Positions 16,597 to 20,090 of a stretch of DNA of 20,090 nucleotides are shown in pieces (the stretch's first letter is position 1; each line of letters starts with the position of its first letter). The notes beneath the pieces were generated by a model. It searched no databases and was not told where the DNA came from. It was given only the letters and a program-made list of their open reading frames with translations. A program made the translations under genes and the position numbers. The stretch spans positions 1 to 20,090 of the forward strand of contig JAFXCU010000203.1 in the NCBI GenBank assembly GCA_017521345.1, in the 5' to 3' direction. Source of the stretch: Ruminiclostridium sp. (GTDB taxonomy: Bacteria; Bacillota_A; Clostridia; Oscillospirales; Oscillospiraceae).

Positions 16597-17949
16597 ATGG
16601 ATGAATCCTTATTATTAAGACAGGTCCCCCACAGTGTGGAGGCCGAGCAGGCCGTTCTGGGCGCCATGCTCATTGACCCCCGCTGTATCCCCGACGTGGT
16701 GGAGACCCTCTCCGGCGAGGACTTCTTCATGAAGACCAACCGGGAGATCTACGACACCATCTACACCATGTTCAACTTCTCCGCCACCATCGACCCGGTG
16801 ACGGTGCTGGACCAGATGAAGCTCACCGGGGTCTACAACGAGGACACCTCCCGCAGCTACATCCTTCAGCTCATGGAGATCACCCCCACCGCCGCCAACG
16901 TAAAGGAGTACGTCCGCATCGTCAAGGACAAGGCCCTGCTCCGTCGGATCTCCGACACCGCCGGGGACCTGACCAAGCTGGTCCAGGAGGGGGGCGAAAC
17001 CGCCCATGCCGTGCTGGACCTGGCCGAGCAGCGGATCTACGCCATCCGCCAGGGCCGGAACACCCAGGGGCTTGAGCCCCTATCCAAGATTTTGGTGGAC
17101 GTCTTCGACCACCTCCAGGAGCTCTCTCTGGCCGGGTCCGACGTGCCCGGCATGGCCACCGGCTTCGTGGACCTGGACCGGACCCTCACAGGTCTCCACC
17201 CCACCGAGCTGGTCCTTCTGGCCGCCCGTCCCGGTATGGGTAAGACCTCCTTCGCCCTGAACATCCTCCTGCACGCAGGTAAGTTCTCCGGCAAGTCCGT
17301 GGTCTTCTTCTCCCTGGAAATGAGCCGGGAGCAGCTGGCCCAGCGCCTGATCTCCGGCGAGGCCTTCCTGGACAACAAGAAGCTTATGACCGGCAAGCTC
17401 AATGCCGACGACTGGGACAAGGTGACCCTGGCCTCCACGGCCCTGTCCCACACCAGCATCTACATCGACGACAACCCCTCTCTGACGGTGGCCGACATGA
17501 ACGCCAAGTGCCGCCGCATCGAAAACCTGGGTCTGGTCATCATCGACTACCTCCAGCTCATGCAGTCCTCGGGCAGCGGCAGAAGCTACTCCGGGGAAAA
17601 CCGCCAGCAGGTGGTGGCCGACATCAGCCGGGCCCTGAAGATCATGGCCAAGGAACTGCGGGTCCCCGTCCTGTGCCTGTCCCAGCTCTCCCGTGCCAAC
17701 GAGAGCCGCTCGGACAAGCGGCCCATGCTGTCCGACCTGCGAGAGTCGGGCGCCATTGAGCAGGACGCCGACGTTGTCATGTTCCTCTACCGTGACGACT
17801 ATTATAATAAGGACAGCGACAAGCGGAACCAGGCCGAGTGCATCATCGCCAAGAACCGCCGAGGCGAGACCACCACCATCCCCCTCCAGTGGCTGCCCGA
17901 GTTCACCACCTTCTCCAGTCTGGAGCGCCATTATGAAGAACCCTACTGA
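16597..17949 (+). CDS. dnaB: replicative DNA helicase DnaB (DnaC in Bacillus)
   Basis: A 450-residue replicative helicase, the ring hexamer that unwinds DNA at the fork. The N-terminal domain (VPHSVEAEQAVLGAMLIDP) and linker precede the RecA-like motor. Walker A is ARPGMGKTS (residues 210-218). SLEMSREQLAQRL, the LVIIDYLQLM Walker B segment, and QLSRANESRSDKRPMLSDLRESGAIEQDADVV follow, then NRRGET near the end. The length and motifs are complete, and no intein or insertion is present. AGAGGTGA lies before the ATG. The last 17 bases overlap the start of tilS. Confidence 0.97.
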   Translation: MDESLLLRQVPHSVEAEQAVLGAMLIDPRCIPDVVETLSGEDFFMKTNREIYDTIYTMFNFSATIDPVTVLDQMKLTGVYNEDTSRSYILQLMEITPTAANVKEYVRIVKDKALLRRISDTAGDLTKLVQEGGETAHAVLDLAEQRIYAIRQGRNTQGLEPLSKILVDVFDHLQELSLAGSDVPGMATGFVDLDRTLTGLHPTELVLLAARPGMGKTSFALNILLHAGKFSGKSVVFFSLEMSREQLAQRLISGEAFLDNKKLMTGKLNADDWDKVTLASTALSHTSIYIDDNPSLTVADMNAKCRRIENLGLVIIDYLQLMQSSGSGRSYSGENRQQVVADISRALKIMAKELRVPVLCLSQLSRANESRSDKRPMLSDLRESGAIEQDADVVMFLYRDDYYNKDSDKRNQAECIIAKNRRGETTTIPLQWLPEFTTFSSLERHYEEPY

Positions 17950-19312
17950 TCTGCCGGGCAAGCTCCTGGCGTTCAGCGACCAACACGCTCTGCTCCCCCA
18001 TGGCTGCACGGTCCTGTGCGCCCTGTCCGGGGGAGCAGATTCCATGGCACTGCTCACCGGCCTGCTGGCCCTGGCCAAGGACCGGGACCTGACCATCCTG
18101 GCCGCCCACTACGACCACCAGCTCCGGGGGGAGGAATCCCGCCGGGACGCTGATTTCGTCCGGGACTGGTGTGACCGTCTGGAGGTCCCCCTGACCCTGG
18201 GTACCGGAGACGTGGCCGCCCGGGCCGCAGAGACCGGCCAGGGCATCGAGGAGACCGCCCGGGCCATGCGATACGCCTTTCTGGAGGAGACCGCCGCCCG
18301 TCTGGGGGCCCATGCCATCGCCACCGCCCACAACGCCGATGACAATGCCGAGACCGTCCTGCTCCATCTGGTCCGTGGGACCGGACTGGACGGCCTGACG
18401 GGGATCCCGCCCCGCCGGGGGACCATCATCCGCCCCCTTCTGTCCGTGACCCGGTCTGAGATCGAAGACTGGCTCACTTCCCGGGCCATCCCCTGGGTGA
18501 CCGACAGCTCCAACGCCGACCCGGCCTATGCCCGCAACCGCATCCGCCGGGACGTGATGCCCGTTCTCCGGGCCCTGAACCCCCACTTCTCCCAGACCCT
18601 GGCCGCCAACCTGGAACACATCCGGGCCGACCGGGCCTATCTGGAAACCCTGGCCGCCGACACCCAGGTCACAGAGGAGCCGGACGGCTTTTCCCTGTCT
18701 GCCAAGGACCTGACCGCCCTGCCCCGGCCTGTGGCCATCCGGGCGGTGAAGCAGTGCCTGGCCCGGCTGGACCGACACCAGATCTCCGCCGTCCATCTGG
18801 ACGCCATCCTGGACCTGGCCGCCAAGGATTCCCCCTCGGCCCAGATCACCCTGCCCCAGGGCCTTCTGGTCCGCCGGACCTATGACCGGCTGGTCTTTGC
18901 CCAGACCGTCCGTCCAGCCCCGCCCCTGATCCCCAAGGCCATAGACCGGCCGGGGACACACCCCTGGGGAGACTGGACCGTCACCCTGGAGGAGACCCCC
19001 TGCCCGGACCTTCCCGTCCAGGGCCCCTATGACTGCTGGCTCCAGCCAGCCCCCTTCCCCCTGATCCTCCGGCCCCGCCGGACGGGCGACAGCCTGCAGC
19101 TGCCGGGAAGGGCCCACAAAACCCTGAAAAAATGGCACATTGAGGAGAAGATCCCCCGGCACCTCCGGGACAGCCTGCCCGTCCTCACCGACGGCAGGGA
19201 CCGTGTCCTGACCGCCGCCGGTCTGGGTCCGGACGAGGCACACACTGCTCGGACCGGCCAGCCCGCCCTCCATGTGCGTTTCTCCCAATCTATATCCCAC
19301 GAAGGGAAGTGA
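17933..19312 (+). CDS. tilS: tRNA(Ile)-lysidine synthetase TilS
   Basis: A 459-residue ATP-dependent ligase that attaches lysine to C34 of tRNA-Ile2 so that it reads AUA codons. It has the PP-loop SGGADS (residues 32-37), HYDHQLRGEESRRDADFV, ATAHNADDNAETVLLHLVRG, and the C-terminal TilS domain with LILRPRRTGDSLQLPGRAHK and KTLKKWHIEEKIPR. The frame is open back to 17693 inside dnaB. The ATG at 17933, preceded by GGAG and giving a normal N-terminus, is the start. It overlaps dnaB by 17 bases, suggesting translational coupling. The hpt gene that often lies between tilS and ftsH in Bacillota is absent. Confidence 0.94.
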   Translation: MKNPTDLPGKLLAFSDQHALLPHGCTVLCALSGGADSMALLTGLLALAKDRDLTILAAHYDHQLRGEESRRDADFVRDWCDRLEVPLTLGTGDVAARAAETGQGIEETARAMRYAFLEETAARLGAHAIATAHNADDNAETVLLHLVRGTGLDGLTGIPPRRGTIIRPLLSVTRSEIEDWLTSRAIPWVTDSSNADPAYARNRIRRDVMPVLRALNPHFSQTLAANLEHIRADRAYLETLAADTQVTEEPDGFSLSAKDLTALPRPVAIRAVKQCLARLDRHQISAVHLDAILDLAAKDSPSAQITLPQGLLVRRTYDRLVFAQTVRPAPPLIPKAIDRPGTHPWGDWTVTLEETPCPDLPVQGPYDCWLQPAPFPLILRPRRTGDSLQLPGRAHKTLKKWHIEEKIPRHLRDSLPVLTDGRDRVLTAAGLGPDEAHTARTGQPALHVRFSQSISHEGK

Positions 19313-19318
19313 CCCCTG

Positions 19319-20090
19319 TTGAGTAAAAAACCTGCAACCCCTACGCCCAACCCCATGCGGGGCATGGTCACCATGCTGTGCCTGCTGACCCTGATCTTCT
19401 TCGCCTCCTCCTTCTTCCGGACCTCCTCTGCCGGCCAGGAATACTCCTACGCCGACATCCGGGCCTTCTTTGAGGCCCAGCAGGTGGAGACCGTCAAGGT
19501 GGGCGAAAACTCCCTGGTCCTGACCCTGAAGGAGCCGGTGGACGGCACCAGCACCGTCACCTACCAGCTCTATGACTTCCAGCTCTTCTACGACGACTTC
19601 AACGACACCGTGGTGGAGCAGTGGCAGAAGGGCATCATCTCCGACTACGAGTACCCCGACAGTCCCTCCCCCGCCTGGATCAGCACCATCCTCACCTGGG
19701 TGGTGGTCCTGGCCGTTATGGGCGTGCTGTGGTACTTCCTCTTTGCCCGCCGGGCCCAGGGCGGCGGCGTGAATGCTGCCTCCTTCGGCAAGGCCAAGAC
19801 CCGCTCCCTGGAGGACAGCGGCCGCATCGTCACCTTTGCAGACGTGGCCGGCGCCGACGAGGAGAAGGAAGAGCTGGCCGAGGTGGTGGACGTCCTGAGG
19901 GACCCCTCCCGCTACACCCAGCTGGGTGCCCGCATCCCCAAGGGCGTCCTGCTGGTGGGCCCTCCCGGCACCGGTAAGACCCTGCTGGCCCGTGCTGTGG
20001 CCGGTGAGGCAGGCTGCCAGTATCTGTCCATCTCCGGCTCCGACTTCGTGGAGCTGTATGTGGGCGTGGGTGCCTCCCGTGTCCGCGACC
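19319..20090 (+). CDS. ftsH: ATP-dependent zinc metalloprotease FtsH, 5' part
   Basis: The first 257 codons of FtsH, cut by the window end. FtsH is a membrane-anchored AAA+ protease that degrades misfolded membrane proteins and regulators. A short basic N-terminus ([15 protein letters not shown]) precedes the first membrane helix ([15 protein letters not shown]). The extracytoplasmic domain follows, then the second helix ([20 protein letters not shown]), the linker [19 protein letters not shown] and Walker A GPPGTGKT (214-221), followed by [19 protein letters not shown]. The AAA second half and the HEXXH protease domain lie beyond the window. The most likely start is TTG at 19319, with GAAGGGAAG about 10 bases upstream. 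An in-frame ATG at 19355 has no ribosome binding site. It starts 6 bases after the tilS stop. Confidence 0.93.
   Translation, partial: MSKKPATPTPNPMRGMVTMLCLLTLIFFASSFFRTSSAGQEYSYADIRAFFEAQQVETVKVGENSLVLTLKEPVDGTSTVTYQLYDFQLFYDDFNDTVVEQWQKGIISDYEYPDSPSPAWISTILTWVVVLAVMGVLWYFLFARRAQGGGVNAASFGKAKTRSLEDSGRIVTFADVAGADEEKEELAEVVDVLRDPSRYTQLGARIPKGVLLVGPPGTGKTLLARAVAGEAGCQYLSISGSDFVELYVGVGASRVRD

Overview
The window looks like a low-GC-phylum Gram-positive (Bacillota) chromosome with a high-GC core, most like a spore-forming gut member of Oscillospiraceae (Flavonifractor or Pseudoflavonifractor-like). This is an inference from spoIIP, the gdpP-rplI-dnaB order, the clostridial style of SecA and FtsH, and strong C/G preference at third codon positions. 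No rRNA or tRNA gene and no CRISPR array was seen.

Left part (1 to about 4230): a visibly AT-rich accessory stretch, unlike the rest. It holds gene debris at the edge (a possible IS3-type OrfA scrap, an RDD-domain C-terminus, a membrane-protein tail). Next comes an intact cassette of two translationally coupled HXXEE-domain membrane proteins on the minus strand, divergent from a TetR-family regulator. A sigma-A-type promoter and a small palindrome lie between them. A similar hairpin in the same orientation sits at each end of the cassette. Beyond it is a serine recombinase that has lost the middle of its protein in frame, plus the tail of the gene that preceded it. This looks like the relic of an integrated element ending against the terminator of rlmD.

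Right part (4233 to 20090): core genes. rlmD (minus) is divergent from secA. After secA come pgeF and a LysM/G5/M23 cell-wall peptidase gene whose ribosome binding site and start codon are out of frame with its body. spoIIP converges on the peptidase gene across a shared bidirectional terminator. yihY (GTG start) is divergent from spoIIP. Then follow gdpP, rplI, dnaB, tilS and the 5' part of ftsH, all on the plus strand. dnaB and tilS overlap, and ftsH starts 6 bases after tilS with a TTG codon.

Functional themes: protein export and membrane quality control (SecA, FtsH), peptidoglycan remodelling and sporulation (PgeF, M23 peptidase, SpoIIP), c-di-AMP turnover (GdpP), translation (RlmD, bL9, TilS) and replication (DnaB).

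The intergenic gaps of the core region are rich in structured repeats. Two inverted copies of a ~117-base four-hairpin element flank secA, and one stem shows compensatory base changes. A cloverleaf-like hairpin array precedes gdpP, and a further hairpin cluster lies between rplI and dnaB. These elements, the HXXEE/TetR cassette and the peptidase frameshift are the most interesting items.
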